In this document: positions 36,671 to 45,303 of the stretch, piece after piece
Numbering within the stretch: the first letter of the stretch is position 1
Layout: the number at the start of each line of letters is the position of its first letter
Source of the DNA: Pseudomonas marginalis
GTDB taxonomy: Bacteria; Pseudomonadota; Gammaproteobacteria; Pseudomonadales; Pseudomonadaceae
DNA: 64,000 nt
Direction of reading: 5' to 3'
NCBI RefSeq assembly: GCF_001645105.1
Contig: NZ_LKEG01000049.1
Coordinates: 42,884-106,883, forward strand
Position numbers and translations under genes: made by a program
The notes under the pieces: model-generated
What the model was told of the DNA's origin: nothing
The model's database searches: none
The model's input: only the letters and a program-made list of their open reading frames with translations

Positions 36671-37615
36671 GTGAAACGAGTGCATGTAGCAGCAGCGGTG
36701 ATCCGCGGTGTCGACGGCAGGATTCTGCTGGCGCGCCGCGCCGATACCCAGCACCAGGGCGGTCTCTGGGAGTTTCCCGGTGGCAAGGTGGAGGCCGATG
36801 AATCGGTCGCCAGCGCTCTGTCCCGCGAACTGCAGGAAGAGCTGGGTATCCAGGTCACCACGGCACGGCCGCTGATCAAGGTGCAGCATGACTACCCGGA
36901 CAAGCAGGTGTTGCTGGATGTCTGGGAGGTTTCGGCGTTTACCGGCGAACCGCAGGGTGTCGAAGGACAACCGCTGGAGTGGGTTGCCCCTCGGGACCTC
37001 ATCAACTATGAGTTTCCGGCGGCCAATGCACCGATCGTTGCGGCGGCGCGCTTGCCTGCCGAGTACCTGATCACGCCAGGCGAGCTGGAAACCCCGGCGT
37101 TGTTGCGTGGCATCCAGAAAGCCATCGCGGGTGGCATCAAGCTGGTGCAACTGCGGGCGCCCAACGGTTACGACCCCAAATACCGCGACCTCGCGGTCGA
37201 CGCGGTGGGCCTGTGCGCGGGCAAGGCCCAACTGATGCTCAAGGGACCGTTTGAATGGTTGGGGGACTTTCCTGCAGCCGGCTGGCACATGACGGCGGCG
37301 CAACTGCGTAAATACGCGAGTAAGGGCCGCCCACTGCCGAAGGATCGCTGGCTGGCGGCTTCGTGCCACAACGCTGAAGAGCTGGCGTTGGCGCAAATGA
37401 TGGACGTGGATTTTGTCACGCTGTCGCCGGTGCAGCCGACTCAGACCCATCCTGACGCGCAGCCGTTGGGTTGGGCGCAGGCGGCGGAGTTGATCCGTGG
37501 GTTCAGCAAGCCGGTGTTTCTGTTGGGCGGGGTAGGACCTGCCGAGCGGGAACAGGCTTGGGAAGCTGGCGCTCAAGGTGTGGCGGGAATTCGCGCGTTC
37601 TGGCCGCAAACTTAA
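36671..37615 (+). CDS. MutT-type Nudix hydrolase fused to ThiE/TenI-like domain
   Basis: Two-domain protein of 314 residues. The N-terminal Nudix domain (1-130) resembles MutT, which hydrolyses 8-oxo-dGTP; the Nudix box is complete (GGKVEADES followed by RELQEELGI). The C-terminal half (about 140-310) has the TIM-barrel look of thiamine-phosphate synthase (KLVQLRAP, MTAAQLRK, FVTLSPVQPTQTHP, VFLLGGVGP) but lacks the clear ThiE pyrophosphate motifs. GTG at 36671 has AGAGGAAAA upstream. The fusion is common in gamma-proteobacteria, but the role of the second domain is unknown. Confidence 0.88.
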   Translation: MKRVHVAAAVIRGVDGRILLARRADTQHQGGLWEFPGGKVEADESVASALSRELQEELGIQVTTARPLIKVQHDYPDKQVLLDVWEVSAFTGEPQGVEGQPLEWVAPRDLINYEFPAANAPIVAAARLPAEYLITPGELETPALLRGIQKAIAGGIKLVQLRAPNGYDPKYRDLAVDAVGLCAGKAQLMLKGPFEWLGDFPAAGWHMTAAQLRKYASKGRPLPKDRWLAASCHNAEELALAQMMDVDFVTLSPVQPTQTHPDAQPLGWAQAAELIRGFSKPVFLLGGVGPAEREQAWEAGAQGVAGIRAFWPQT

Positions 37616-37622
37616 CGCGGAC

Positions 37623-37758
37623 CTGTAGTGAGCGGGCTTGCCCCGCGCTGGGCTGCGAAGCAGCCCCAAAAAGGCTGCCGCGTAGGCTCAGACACAACAC
37701 GCTGTGTGGTTTTGGGGCTGCTTTGCAGCCCAGCGCGGGGCAAGCCCGCTCACTACAG
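37623..37758. repeat. Long REP pair (type GTGAGCGGGCTTGCCC)
   Basis: Arms CTGTAGTGAGCGGGCTTGCC (37623) and its complement (ending 37758), with inner arms GCTGGGCTGCGAAGCAGCCC/GGGCTGCTTTGCAGCCCAGC. The inner stem carries its own small palindromes (CTGCGAAGCAG). It lies between convergent genes. Confidence 0.9.
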
Positions 37759-37777
37759 GTTTGGCGTTTTTATTGGG

Positions 37778-38356
37778 TTAGTGGGGCTTCGCTGCTGCCT
37801 GCCACAACACTTCGGCTACACCCTGGCGCTTGGCGATTACCCTGGCGGCCACAAAGAGTAAATCCGACAACCGATTGATATACGCCAACCCCACGCCTTC
37901 CAGCGGCTCCAGCGCATTCAACTGCTGACACCGACGCTCCGCACTGCGCGCCAGGCTACGGCACACATGGGCTTGGGCGATCAGCGCCGAGCCACCCGGC
38001 AGGATGAAGTTCTCCAGCGGCCCCACTTCTTCATTCCAGCGATCAATCGCCGCTTCCAGCCGATCCACTTCCGCCGCATTCAAGGCTTTGTACTCTGGCA
38101 TCGCCAGCTCGCCGCCCAGATCGAACAATCGATGCTGGCAAGGCGTCAGTACCTCGATCACGTCCTGCAAGCCCGGATGCTGTCCGCCGAGTGCTTCGAG
38201 ATAGGCCAGCAGCAAGCCGAGCTGACTGTTCAGCGTATCCACTTCGCCAATGGCTTCCACGCGTGGGTGGTCCTTGGGCACGCGGCGGCCGTCGCCCAGG
38301 CCGGTTTCGCCCTTGTCGCCGGTGCGCGTGTAGATTTTCGACAGGCGAAAGCCCAT
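37778..38356 (-). CDS. PduO-type cob(I)alamin adenosyltransferase
   Basis: Transfers adenosyl from ATP to cob(I)alamin to make the coenzyme B12 form. The 192-residue protein has the PduO/ACA signature TRTGDKGETGLGDG at the ATP-binding N-terminus, DTLNSQLGLL and CRSLARSAERR. ATG at 38356 has GGAG 8 bases upstream; ATG at 38362 is too close. It ends the sensor kinase side as a near-overlap (stop of the kinase at 38359), so the two are probably one operon. No cobalamin riboswitch is visible. Confidence 0.88.
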   Translation of the reverse strand: MGFRLSKIYTRTGDKGETGLGDGRRVPKDHPRVEAIGEVDTLNSQLGLLLAYLEALGGQHPGLQDVIEVLTPCQHRLFDLGGELAMPEYKALNAAEVDRLEAAIDRWNEEVGPLENFILPGGSALIAQAHVCRSLARSAERRCQQLNALEPLEGVGLAYINRLSDLLFVAARVIAKRQGVAEVLWQAAAKPH

Positions 38357-38358
38357 GG

Positions 38359-40395
38359 TCATTGCTCCAGTTGGGTAAGTTCGTAAGGCGGCAGTTGGCT
38401 GCCGGCCAGGGGCAAGCGCAAGGTAAAGCAAGTGCCTTGGCCGAGGGTGGAGTGCACTTCCATCTGGCCCTTGTGGTTATTGGTGATGATGAAATACGAC
38501 ACCGACAGCCCAAGCCCGGTGCCCTGGCCGATTTCCTTGGTGGTGAAGAAGGGCTCGAATGTACGTTTGCGCACGTTCTCGCTCATCCCGATGCCATTGT
38601 CTTCCACCTGGATCTCCGCCCACGGTGGGTTGAGGCGGGTGCGCAGGATAATGCGCCCCGGCTCGCTGTCGTCTTCGCGCAGGTGGATGGCCTGGGCGGC
38701 GTTTTTAAGCAGGTTGAGCAGCACCTGTTCCAGTTCGTTGGCGGTGCCGGGTACCGGGCCCAGCTGCGGGTCGAATTGACGGATGATCGCCTGGCCCTTG
38801 AAGTCAAAGCCGATGGCCAGGTCGAAGTCGTTACCGGCGATTTCCACCGCCTGGTCGATCAGCGCCGGCAAGTCGCACGGTGCCATCTGCCGGTTGCTGC
38901 GGCGGCTGAAGCTGAGCATATGGGTGACGATCTTCGCCGCCCGTGCCCCGGCCTGCTGGATACCATCGAGCAGTTGCGGCACTTCACGACTTTGCAGGTA
39001 GCGGTTGACGGTTTCCAGCTCGATGCCCGCCTGTTCGGCGTGTTCCAGGTTCTTGGGCAGGTCGGGAGACAACCGGCGGCGGATGTTCTGCACGTTATGC
39101 AGGATTGCCCCCAGCGGGTTGTTGATCTCATGGGCCATGCCGGCGGCCAAGCCACCCACGGAGAGCATCTTCTCCGATTGCACCATCATTTCTTCCAGGG
39201 ACAGCCGTTGAGTGATGTCATCGATACGGATCACCACGCCCCGCCCGGCGCCGCCCATCAGTGGGTAGAACGTCAGGGCGTAATGCTTGGGTTCATCTTC
39301 CTTGAACCACGTGACACGTTCGATGCGCTCCACGGTGTGTTGCTCGACCGCCGCCCTGATCTGCGGCAGATACGGCTTGAGTGGCAGGAAGGCGAGGTAG
39401 ATCGGCTGGTTCAGGGCTTCATCCAGTCGCGTGCCGGAAAGCGCGCTGGCCTCCTGGTTCCACTGCGTGACGTAGAGCTGTTCATCCAGGGCGATCAGTG
39501 CCGAGGGCATCGAGTCGATGATGCTGTTCAGGTAATTCTGGAAGCCGGTGAGTTTTTTCTCGATCTTGCTGCGCACCTGGACTTCCAGTTCCAGCTTGCG
39601 GTTGGTGTGGCGTGTCTCTTCGGCCAAGCCTTGGGCCTGATCGTAGGCGGCCTGGGAGTCGTCACGTGCACGCTTGAGCTGATGCTCGCGGGCTTCGATG
39701 CGCGACAGCATGGTGTTGAAGGCTTCTGCCAGGCTGCCGATTTCATCGTGGTTGCCACGACCGGCGCGCAGGGCGTAGTTCTCTTCACGGGTGACTTGGC
39801 GCGACAGCTCTTCCAGTTCATGGATCGGCCGGGTGATCAGGCGTTTGATCTGGCGGGCGATGATCAGCCACAGCAACACGCTGAAAATCAGGATGCCCAG
39901 GCTGGCGGTCAGCGTGCCGGTGTAGAACGCCACCGGCAGCTCGCTGCTGGCCACCAGCAGCAGATGACCGGACGGCTGGCCCGCACGGGGCAGGGTGATG
40001 ACCTGGTTGCTGCGAAACTCGGTCACGCGCCACGCTTCGATATGCCGGTAGTTGTCGGGCAGGTGCAGGCGGTCACCGTGTTGCATCTGCGCCAGGCGGT
40101 TGCCTTCGCCGTCGTACAGGGCGGCGGCGCGCAAGGGTGAATAGCTGGTCAGCTCATTGAGCAGGGCGTCAGCTTTGGCGGGTGATTCGAGGGCCTCGGC
40201 GGCGAGCGCGGGGTTGGACACCAGGCGACCAATGGCCTGCAAGGCCTGGGGGGCCATGCTTTCCTGGGAGATCCAGTAGGCGGCGCTGATAAAGGTCAGG
40301 TTGGCCACCAGCAATACAGTGGTCAACAGCACCAGCAGGGCGGCCAGCAATTTCTGCCCGACGGGTAGGTTTTCAAGACGCTGGCGCAGCGGCAT
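38359..40395 (-). CDS. Hybrid-free sensor histidine kinase with HAMP and PAS domains
   Basis: Inner-membrane kinase of 678 residues: membrane segments at about 15-38 and 178-200, a short periplasmic sensor region, HAMP (205-255), coiled coil (260-300), PAS (300-400), H-box AAGMAHEINNPLGAIL, N-box NLLKNAAQAI, G-boxes DNGIGM and GTGLGLSVS. It matches, in place and architecture, the kinase I recall as PA4398 of P. aeruginosa, linked to swarming and biofilm. No response regulator gene is next to it here, so its partner must lie elsewhere. Confidence 0.88.
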   Translation of the reverse strand: MPLRQRLENLPVGQKLLAALLVLLTTVLLVANLTFISAAYWISQESMAPQALQAIGRLVSNPALAAEALESPAKADALLNELTSYSPLRAAALYDGEGNRLAQMQHGDRLHLPDNYRHIEAWRVTEFRSNQVITLPRAGQPSGHLLLVASSELPVAFYTGTLTASLGILIFSVLLWLIIARQIKRLITRPIHELEELSRQVTREENYALRAGRGNHDEIGSLAEAFNTMLSRIEAREHQLKRARDDSQAAYDQAQGLAEETRHTNRKLELEVQVRSKIEKKLTGFQNYLNSIIDSMPSALIALDEQLYVTQWNQEASALSGTRLDEALNQPIYLAFLPLKPYLPQIRAAVEQHTVERIERVTWFKEDEPKHYALTFYPLMGGAGRGVVIRIDDITQRLSLEEMMVQSEKMLSVGGLAAGMAHEINNPLGAILHNVQNIRRRLSPDLPKNLEHAEQAGIELETVNRYLQSREVPQLLDGIQQAGARAAKIVTHMLSFSRRSNRQMAPCDLPALIDQAVEIAGNDFDLAIGFDFKGQAIIRQFDPQLGPVPGTANELEQVLLNLLKNAAQAIHLREDDSEPGRIILRTRLNPPWAEIQVEDNGIGMSENVRKRTFEPFFTTKEIGQGTGLGLSVSYFIITNNHKGQMEVHSTLGQGTCFTLRLPLAGSQLPPYELTQLEQ

Positions 40396-40441
40396 CAGGG
40401 TTTTCCCAGGTGATAGACAGGCGGGCAGGGTAGCGCGTGGC

Positions 40442-41359
40442 TCAGTCGCGGGGCAATCCGCGTGCGAGCAGCTGCTCGACCAAGCGTACTTGCAGCTGGT
40501 TTAAATGCGGCAGGTTCAGCTGATGACGGGCGGCCGCCTGGCAAGCATAGCCCAATAGGTAGCTGATTTCGGTGCGGCGGCCGGCGGCCACGTCCTGGTA
40601 CATGGAAGAGTAATTGGCCGCCGTGGCCAGGATCACCCGTTCCACTTCGTGCTGCAGATCCAGCGCGGCGGCAGGCTGGCCGCAGCATTCCAGCAGTTCA
40701 CCGAGTTCAGCGCACAGGGTGGCGACTTCGCAGTGATGGGCTTGCAGCTCGCCATTACGGCACTGATACAGCACGCTCAGTGGGTTGATGGCGCAGTTGA
40801 GCGCCAGCTTGCGCCACAACCGCGTGAGGATATCGGCGCTCCAATCGTGGGGAATGCCAGCCGCCTGCAAGTCATCCAGCCAGAGTGGCGGGGTAGGGTG
40901 GCTCGCGTCCCCCAGCCAGGTGTAGCCATGGCCGGCAAACACCACGCGCCAGTCGCCGTCGCGAAACGCGCCTTCGGTGCTGGAGGCAAAGATGCAACGG
41001 GCCTGGGGCATTTGCGCAGCGACCGCGTCCTGGCTGCCGAGGCCGTTCTGCAGCAGGATCAGTTCCGCGTCGGGCGCCAGTCGCCGTTGTAACTGTGCGA
41101 CGGCGCTTTGGGCGTCGTAGGCCTTGCACGCCACCAGCAGGCGATGAATCGGCTCCGGGCTGTCAGGCGTTTCTGCGATCACCGGGTAGGTCTGTGCTAC
41201 ACCGTGCTCTACCAAGGTCAGACCCTGGGTGGTCTGGTAGTTGGCCAGACGCGCCTCATCACGCAGGATCAACCTGACAGGGAGGCCCGCGCGCGCCAGG
41301 CGCGTGGCCCAGAGTGTGCCCAGGCTGCCGGCGCCGAGAATATGCCAGGTGGTCGACAT
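40442..41359 (-). CDS. panE: 2-dehydropantoate 2-reductase (ketopantoate reductase)
   Basis: NADPH-dependent reduction of ketopantoate to pantoate in coenzyme A synthesis. The 305-residue protein has the N-terminal dinucleotide motif ILGAGSLGTLWATRLARAG, the LVACKAYD segment with the catalytic-region Lys, LLQNGLG, and RLWRKLALNCAINPLSVL containing the catalytic Lys. Start at 41359 has GGAG upstream. It is divergent from yajQ. Confidence 0.92.
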   Translation of the reverse strand: MSTTWHILGAGSLGTLWATRLARAGLPVRLILRDEARLANYQTTQGLTLVEHGVAQTYPVIAETPDSPEPIHRLLVACKAYDAQSAVAQLQRRLAPDAELILLQNGLGSQDAVAAQMPQARCIFASSTEGAFRDGDWRVVFAGHGYTWLGDASHPTPPLWLDDLQAAGIPHDWSADILTRLWRKLALNCAINPLSVLYQCRNGELQAHHCEVATLCAELGELLECCGQPAAALDLQHEVERVILATAANYSSMYQDVAAGRRTEISYLLGYACQAAARHQLNLPHLNQLQVRLVEQLLARGLPRD

Positions 41360-41409
41360 CAGTTTGTGCTCCGTGGGGTCGCTCACAGTGAATGGGGCGA
41401 AAGAACCGC

Positions 41410-41415
41410 TATAAT
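41410..41415 (+). promoter_or_regulatory. Likely -10 element for yajQ
   Basis: TATAAT, a perfect -10 hexamer, lies 68 bases before the yajQ start; the -35 region is weak. A 6-base-arm palindrome AATGCC-CC-GGCATT follows at 41414-41427. Confidence 0.5.
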
Positions 41416-41482
41416 GCCCCGGCATTTTAGCTCGGGCGCGCTCCATCTCTACTGAGCCCGCCCCTTATATTGGAGAAATGAC

Positions 41483-41968
41483 ATGCCTTCGTTCGACGTG
41501 GTATCCGAACTGGACAAACACGAAGTCACCAACGCCGTCGAGAACGCCGTCAAGGAACTGGACCGTCGCTATGACTTGAAAGGCAAGGGCAGCTTCGAAT
41601 TCAAGGAAAAGGAACTGACCGTCAACCTGACCGCTGAAGCCGATTTCCAGCTGGAAGCGATGATCGAGATCCTCAAGCTGTCGCTGGTCAAGCGCAAGAT
41701 CGACGCGCAGTGCCTTGAAATCAAGGACGCCTACGCCTCCGGCAAGCTGATGAAGCAGGAAGCCGTGCTCAAGGAAGGTATCGACAAGGAGCTGGCGAAG
41801 AAGATCGTTGCCCACGTCAAGGATGCCAAGCTCAAAGTCCAGGCCGCCATCCAGGGTGAGCAGGTGCGTATCACGGGCAAGAAACGTGACGACCTGCAAG
41901 AGGCGATTGCGGCATTGCGCGCCAAGACGTTCGACATGCCGCTGCAGTTCAATAACTTCCGCGACTGA
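41483..41968 (+). CDS. yajQ: YajQ family nucleotide-binding protein
   Basis: Small soluble protein of 161 residues with two ferredoxin-like halves, starting MPSFDVVSELDKHEVTNAVE and ending ALRAKTFDMPLQFNNFRD, both nearly invariant in the family. YajQ homologues bind cyclic di-GMP in Xanthomonas and Pseudomonas and act on transcription with partner regulators; the E. coli protein binds other nucleotides. GGAG precedes the ATG. It lies between panE and an mscS gene, as I recall for P. aeruginosa. Confidence 0.95.
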   Translation: MPSFDVVSELDKHEVTNAVENAVKELDRRYDLKGKGSFEFKEKELTVNLTAEADFQLEAMIEILKLSLVKRKIDAQCLEIKDAYASGKLMKQEAVLKEGIDKELAKKIVAHVKDAKLKVQAAIQGEQVRITGKKRDDLQEAIAALRAKTFDMPLQFNNFRD

Positions 41969-42103
41969 TGGCACTTTGGGGAACCTGGGGGTGTTTTCGA
42001 CGTCCCACGCCCCAGCACCTGCTCCCACGATTGAGCCCTACGGGGCTCAATTGCATTTATGGCCACTCAATACACCGAACATCCGGTAAACAGGAGAATG
42101 TAG

Positions 42104-42946
42104 ATGGATTTGAACGCTGAAATGGATCACCTGATCAAGACCTCAGAGTCGTGGCTCCCGATGATCATGGAATACGGCAGCCGGTTTTTGCTGGCCATGG
42201 TCACCCTGGTCATCGGTTGGTGGCTGATCAACGTGTTGACCCACCGGGTAGGGCGCTTGCTTGCACTGCGTAATGCCGACATGGCGCTGCAACATTTCAT
42301 TACCAGACTTGCGAACATTGCGCTCAAAATCATGCTGGTGGTCAACGTGGCTTCGATGATCGGTGTGGCAACCACCTCGTTCATTGCGGCGATCGGTGCC
42401 GCCACCCTGGCCATCGGCATGGCATTGCAAGGCAGCCTGGCGAACTTCGCCGGTGGCGTGCTGATTCTGTTGTTCCGCCCGTTCCGCCTTGGTGACTGGA
42501 TCGAAGCCCAGGGCACTTCGGGTACCGTCGATAGCATCCAGATCTTCCACACCGTGCTGCGTACCGGCGACAACAAGACCGTGATCGTGCCGAACGGCAT
42601 CCTGTCCAACGGCATCATCACCAACACCAACCGCCAGCCGACTCGCAAGGTGGTGTTTGACGTGGGTGTGGACTACGAGGCCGACCTGCAGAAAGCCCGT
42701 GAGGTGTTGCTGGAACTGTCGAAAGACCCGCGTGTGTTGGCAGACCCGGCCGCTGTGGCAGTGGTGTCGACCTTGGGCGACAGTTCGATCACCGTATCCC
42801 TGCGTTGCTGGACCAAGACGTCGGATTATTGGGACGTGGTGTTTATGCTGAACGAACTTGCACGTGATCGTTTAAAAGCGGCGGGGATTGATATTCCATT
42901 TCCGCAGCGGGTTATTCGTGTGATGCAGGAAACAGTCGCCAAGTAA
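42104..42946 (+). CDS. Small-conductance mechanosensitive channel MscS
   Basis: Membrane channel of 280 residues that opens under osmotic downshock. Three membrane segments (about 20-45, 65-90, 95-125), the third with the pore helix AIGMALQGSLANFAGGVLIL, rich in Gly/Ala ridges as in E. coli MscS, then the beta domain (FRPFRLGDWIEAQGTSGTV) and vestibule (VIVPNGILSNGIITN). AGGAG precedes the ATG. A convergent terminator separates it from the porin gene. Confidence 0.94.
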   Translation: MDLNAEMDHLIKTSESWLPMIMEYGSRFLLAMVTLVIGWWLINVLTHRVGRLLALRNADMALQHFITRLANIALKIMLVVNVASMIGVATTSFIAAIGAATLAIGMALQGSLANFAGGVLILLFRPFRLGDWIEAQGTSGTVDSIQIFHTVLRTGDNKTVIVPNGILSNGIITNTNRQPTRKVVFDVGVDYEADLQKAREVLLELSKDPRVLADPAAVAVVSTLGDSSITVSLRCWTKTSDYWDVVFMLNELARDRLKAAGIDIPFPQRVIRVMQETVAK

Positions 42947-43052
42947 TGGGAAGTCATAGTCTTGAACTTGGCCGTTAGGTCAGGTTCAAGGTGCACAGGT
43001 TAATCTCGTTAGTTAGCTTGCTAGTTATTTTGCCGCTGAAACAATACAGCCA

Positions 43053-43094
43053 TAAAAAAGCCGCTCCCTTGTTAAACAAAGGAGCGGCTTTTTA
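43053..43094. terminator. Bidirectional terminator mscS/porin
   Basis: Stem AAAAAGCCGCTCC/GGAGCGGCTTTTT with an AT-rich loop; A-tract and T-tract on either side. Confidence 0.92.
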
Positions 43095-43138
43095 TTTAAG
43101 GCCGAGGCCTCAAGTCATCGTTGTAATCAAACCGTCAA

Positions 43139-44431
43139 TTACAAGATGTTCAGCGGGTATTGCGCGATCAGACGCAGTTCGTCGAGAGAACCCGAGTAAA
43201 CCTGATCAGACGAGCGATAGGTCGCTTGACGTACGCGCAAGCTCAGGTCTTTGGCTGGGCCGCTCTGGATCACGTATTTGGCTTCGATATCGCGTTCCCA
43301 CTCTTTACCGTTGTTAGTGGTAGAGGTGTTGGCGCCGGTACCTTTCACATAACGAGTCATGAAGCTCAGGCCCGGAATGCCAAAGGTTGCCATGTTCAGG
43401 TCATAGCGAGCCTGGTAGGACTTCTCGTCTTCAGCGTTGAAGTCGGAACGAGCGATGGAGTTGGCCAGGAAAATCGTGCCGCCGCCGTCTACGCCATAAC
43501 CGTATTGGCCGTCGCCGCTGACTTTCTGCGCCGCCAGGGTGAAGGTGTGAGCGCCAATGGTGTACGCGCCTTGCAAGCTGAACGCACGGTTGTCGAGTTT
43601 GGTCGTGCTGTCTTTGTCAGCACGTACCAGGCCGGCGCCGTCGCTCTTGGTGTCGTAGATGTTGAAGTCGACAGCCACGGATTGGTCATCGCTAAGTGCG
43701 TGGGTCCAGTTCACGTTGGCGTAGAGCTTCTTCCAGTAGTCTTCCACTTTGGAGTAGTAGAGGCTGGTGGTGATCTCTGGCGTCCAGCTGTAAACGCCGC
43801 CCACGAAGTTGGCGTCACGCAGGCCACGTTTCGAGCCTGGTTCGGAGCTGCCGATACTGTCGCGGTAGGTTTGATCCTGGGCAACGATCGAGGTGAAGTG
43901 ACCGGCTTCCAGTTTCAGGTCTTTGATTTCGTTGCTGGTGATGGAAACGCCTTGCGGCAGTTCCGGCAGCAAGCGGCTGTCATCGGAGGCGAACACTGGA
44001 GCGGTAGTGTATTGATCACCGACCTTGAGGACCGTATTGGAAATACGGAACTTCACGGCAGCGCCTGCTTTGGAATAGTCGTCCTGCGAACGGCCGTCGG
44101 AACCCTCTGGGAACAGACCGGTACCGGCGCGGCCCTTGCCGCTGTCGAGTTTGACGCCCAGCAGGCCGATGACATCGACACCGACACCGATGGTGCCTTG
44201 GGTGTAGCCCGAGCTGAAGAGACCGTGGAAGCCCAGACCGGTTTCTTCGATACGGCTTTGCTCCGCACCTTGGTTACGGCGGTCACGGCTGAAGTACAAG
44301 GCACGCGTCAGAATGCTGGCGGTACTGTCTTCGATAAAGCCCTTGGAATCGTCCTGGGCGGACGCCATTGCGAACTGCGAGGTGCCTGCTGAAACAGCCA
44401 GGGCGATCATGCTCCACTTCATCACGCGCAT
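43139..44431 (-). CDS. OprD family outer-membrane porin
   Basis: Substrate-specific porin of 430 residues with signal peptide (cleavage after ...AMASA near 25) and an 18-strand beta barrel of the OprD family: FIEDSTASILTRALYFSRDRR at the N-terminus and the DELRLIAQYPLNIL C-terminus. OprD proteins take up amino acids, small peptides or carboxylates depending on subfamily; the ligand cannot be fixed. AAGGAG lies 9 bases before the ATG at 44431. A second ATG follows three codons later. The upstream gap of 872 bases is unusually long. Confidence 0.9.
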   Translation of the reverse strand: MRVMKWSMIALAVSAGTSQFAMASAQDDSKGFIEDSTASILTRALYFSRDRRNQGAEQSRIEETGLGFHGLFSSGYTQGTIGVGVDVIGLLGVKLDSGKGRAGTGLFPEGSDGRSQDDYSKAGAAVKFRISNTVLKVGDQYTTAPVFASDDSRLLPELPQGVSITSNEIKDLKLEAGHFTSIVAQDQTYRDSIGSSEPGSKRGLRDANFVGGVYSWTPEITTSLYYSKVEDYWKKLYANVNWTHALSDDQSVAVDFNIYDTKSDGAGLVRADKDSTTKLDNRAFSLQGAYTIGAHTFTLAAQKVSGDGQYGYGVDGGGTIFLANSIARSDFNAEDEKSYQARYDLNMATFGIPGLSFMTRYVKGTGANTSTTNNGKEWERDIEAKYVIQSGPAKDLSLRVRQATYRSSDQVYSGSLDELRLIAQYPLNIL

Positions 44432-45303
44432 CGTGATTTGCTCCTTTGGTTTTAGGAAGAGTACTGCCGTCCCACCTGTATTTTTGTCTGGGCGGCTCTT
44501 TCTTTTTGTGTCGGCGCAAAGTTATATCACGCTGACAATATTGGCGATACTTGCCCAACTTTCCTTTCAGCTTCTTTACGAGCTTGTCGTAGATTGCTAT
44601 ATCCATGTCGCAAATTCACAGCCTCACTGTAACGAGACTGACAACTTCAATACTGTTTCTAAACCGTTAAAAGAGCGTAAAAAACGTTACTTTAAAAGTT
44701 TGAAATCGTCCTTGGCGCGCATTGAACCGCTGTTGTTTTCATCGCGAAACACCTGATTCCCTTCTGGTGCCGTTGCCGACGATAAGAGGATGAATGCAGC
44801 AAGCGTGCCCAAACCGCAAACCGAATGTCATTTTTTCGTGAAAAACGTCGTCGCTCCGTGAAAACCGCATAAGCACGGGGTTTTTACGCCGATTGGTTTG
44901 GCCCGGACGCCCATGCTCCGCCTCTGTGTAGAGGTGCGCACATCCTGAATCTGGAGAAAACGTTACCCATTCACCCCAGTCGGTGGGTAGACGGCGGATC
45001 TCTTTGAGGCATAAATGGGTCATTTTGGTGCAGGCCCCCAGATATCGCTTGATTGCGGTGATGGCTCAATGCCTTGTTTCTTGAGGCCTCTGTGTCGCGG
45101 GTCTCGCCATAATCTTTTGATCAGTGTTTGGCCAATCGCAGCAGGATTGGTCATTCAGCGTAGTTGAAATATTCGTCTGTCTCTAAATGGTGCATTTTTT
45201 TTCATTGCGCCATGTTCATGCGCGCAGGCGCTGGTGTGAAGCGTGGGCGATTCGCAGGTATGCTGGGGGCCTTGAACCTGACCTGCCGAACGGAGTGCCT
45301 GCG
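44432..45303. other. Long intergenic region between porin and HIT genes
   Basis: This 872-base stretch holds no gene I can support. On the minus strand an extended -10 element (TGATATAAC, 44521-44529) could serve the porin gene, whose leader of about 80 bases has a stem CCCA/TGGG with flanking GCCG/CGGC (44466-44496). Further right are an imperfect stem-loop CGTGAAAACC/GGTTTTTACG (44859-44891) and a small hairpin CCAATC/GATTGG (45131-45149). A 23-codon frame from 44790 has its Shine-Dalgarno directly abutting the ATG and is not credible. The length and structure leave room for a small RNA. Confidence 0.4.
44521..44529 (-). promoter_or_regulatory. Possible extended -10 promoter of the porin gene
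   Basis: Minus-strand TGATATAAC fits the extended -10 form TGnTATAAT with one mismatch, placing the start about 80 bases upstream of the porin start codon; no good -35 element accompanies it. Confidence 0.35.

Noticed and set aside
37778..38431. Cobalamin riboswitch controlling the adenosyltransferase gene
   Set aside because: The gene is directly downstream of the kinase gene with no leader and no B12-box sequence is visible.
44283..44606. 107-codon minus-strand frame overlapping the porin start
   Set aside because: Overlaps the signal peptide coding region out of frame, is Lys/Arg-rich and has no binding site.
44790..44861. 23-codon frame starting MNAASVPK
   Set aside because: The AAGAGG sequence touches the ATG with no spacing, so initiation is unlikely.
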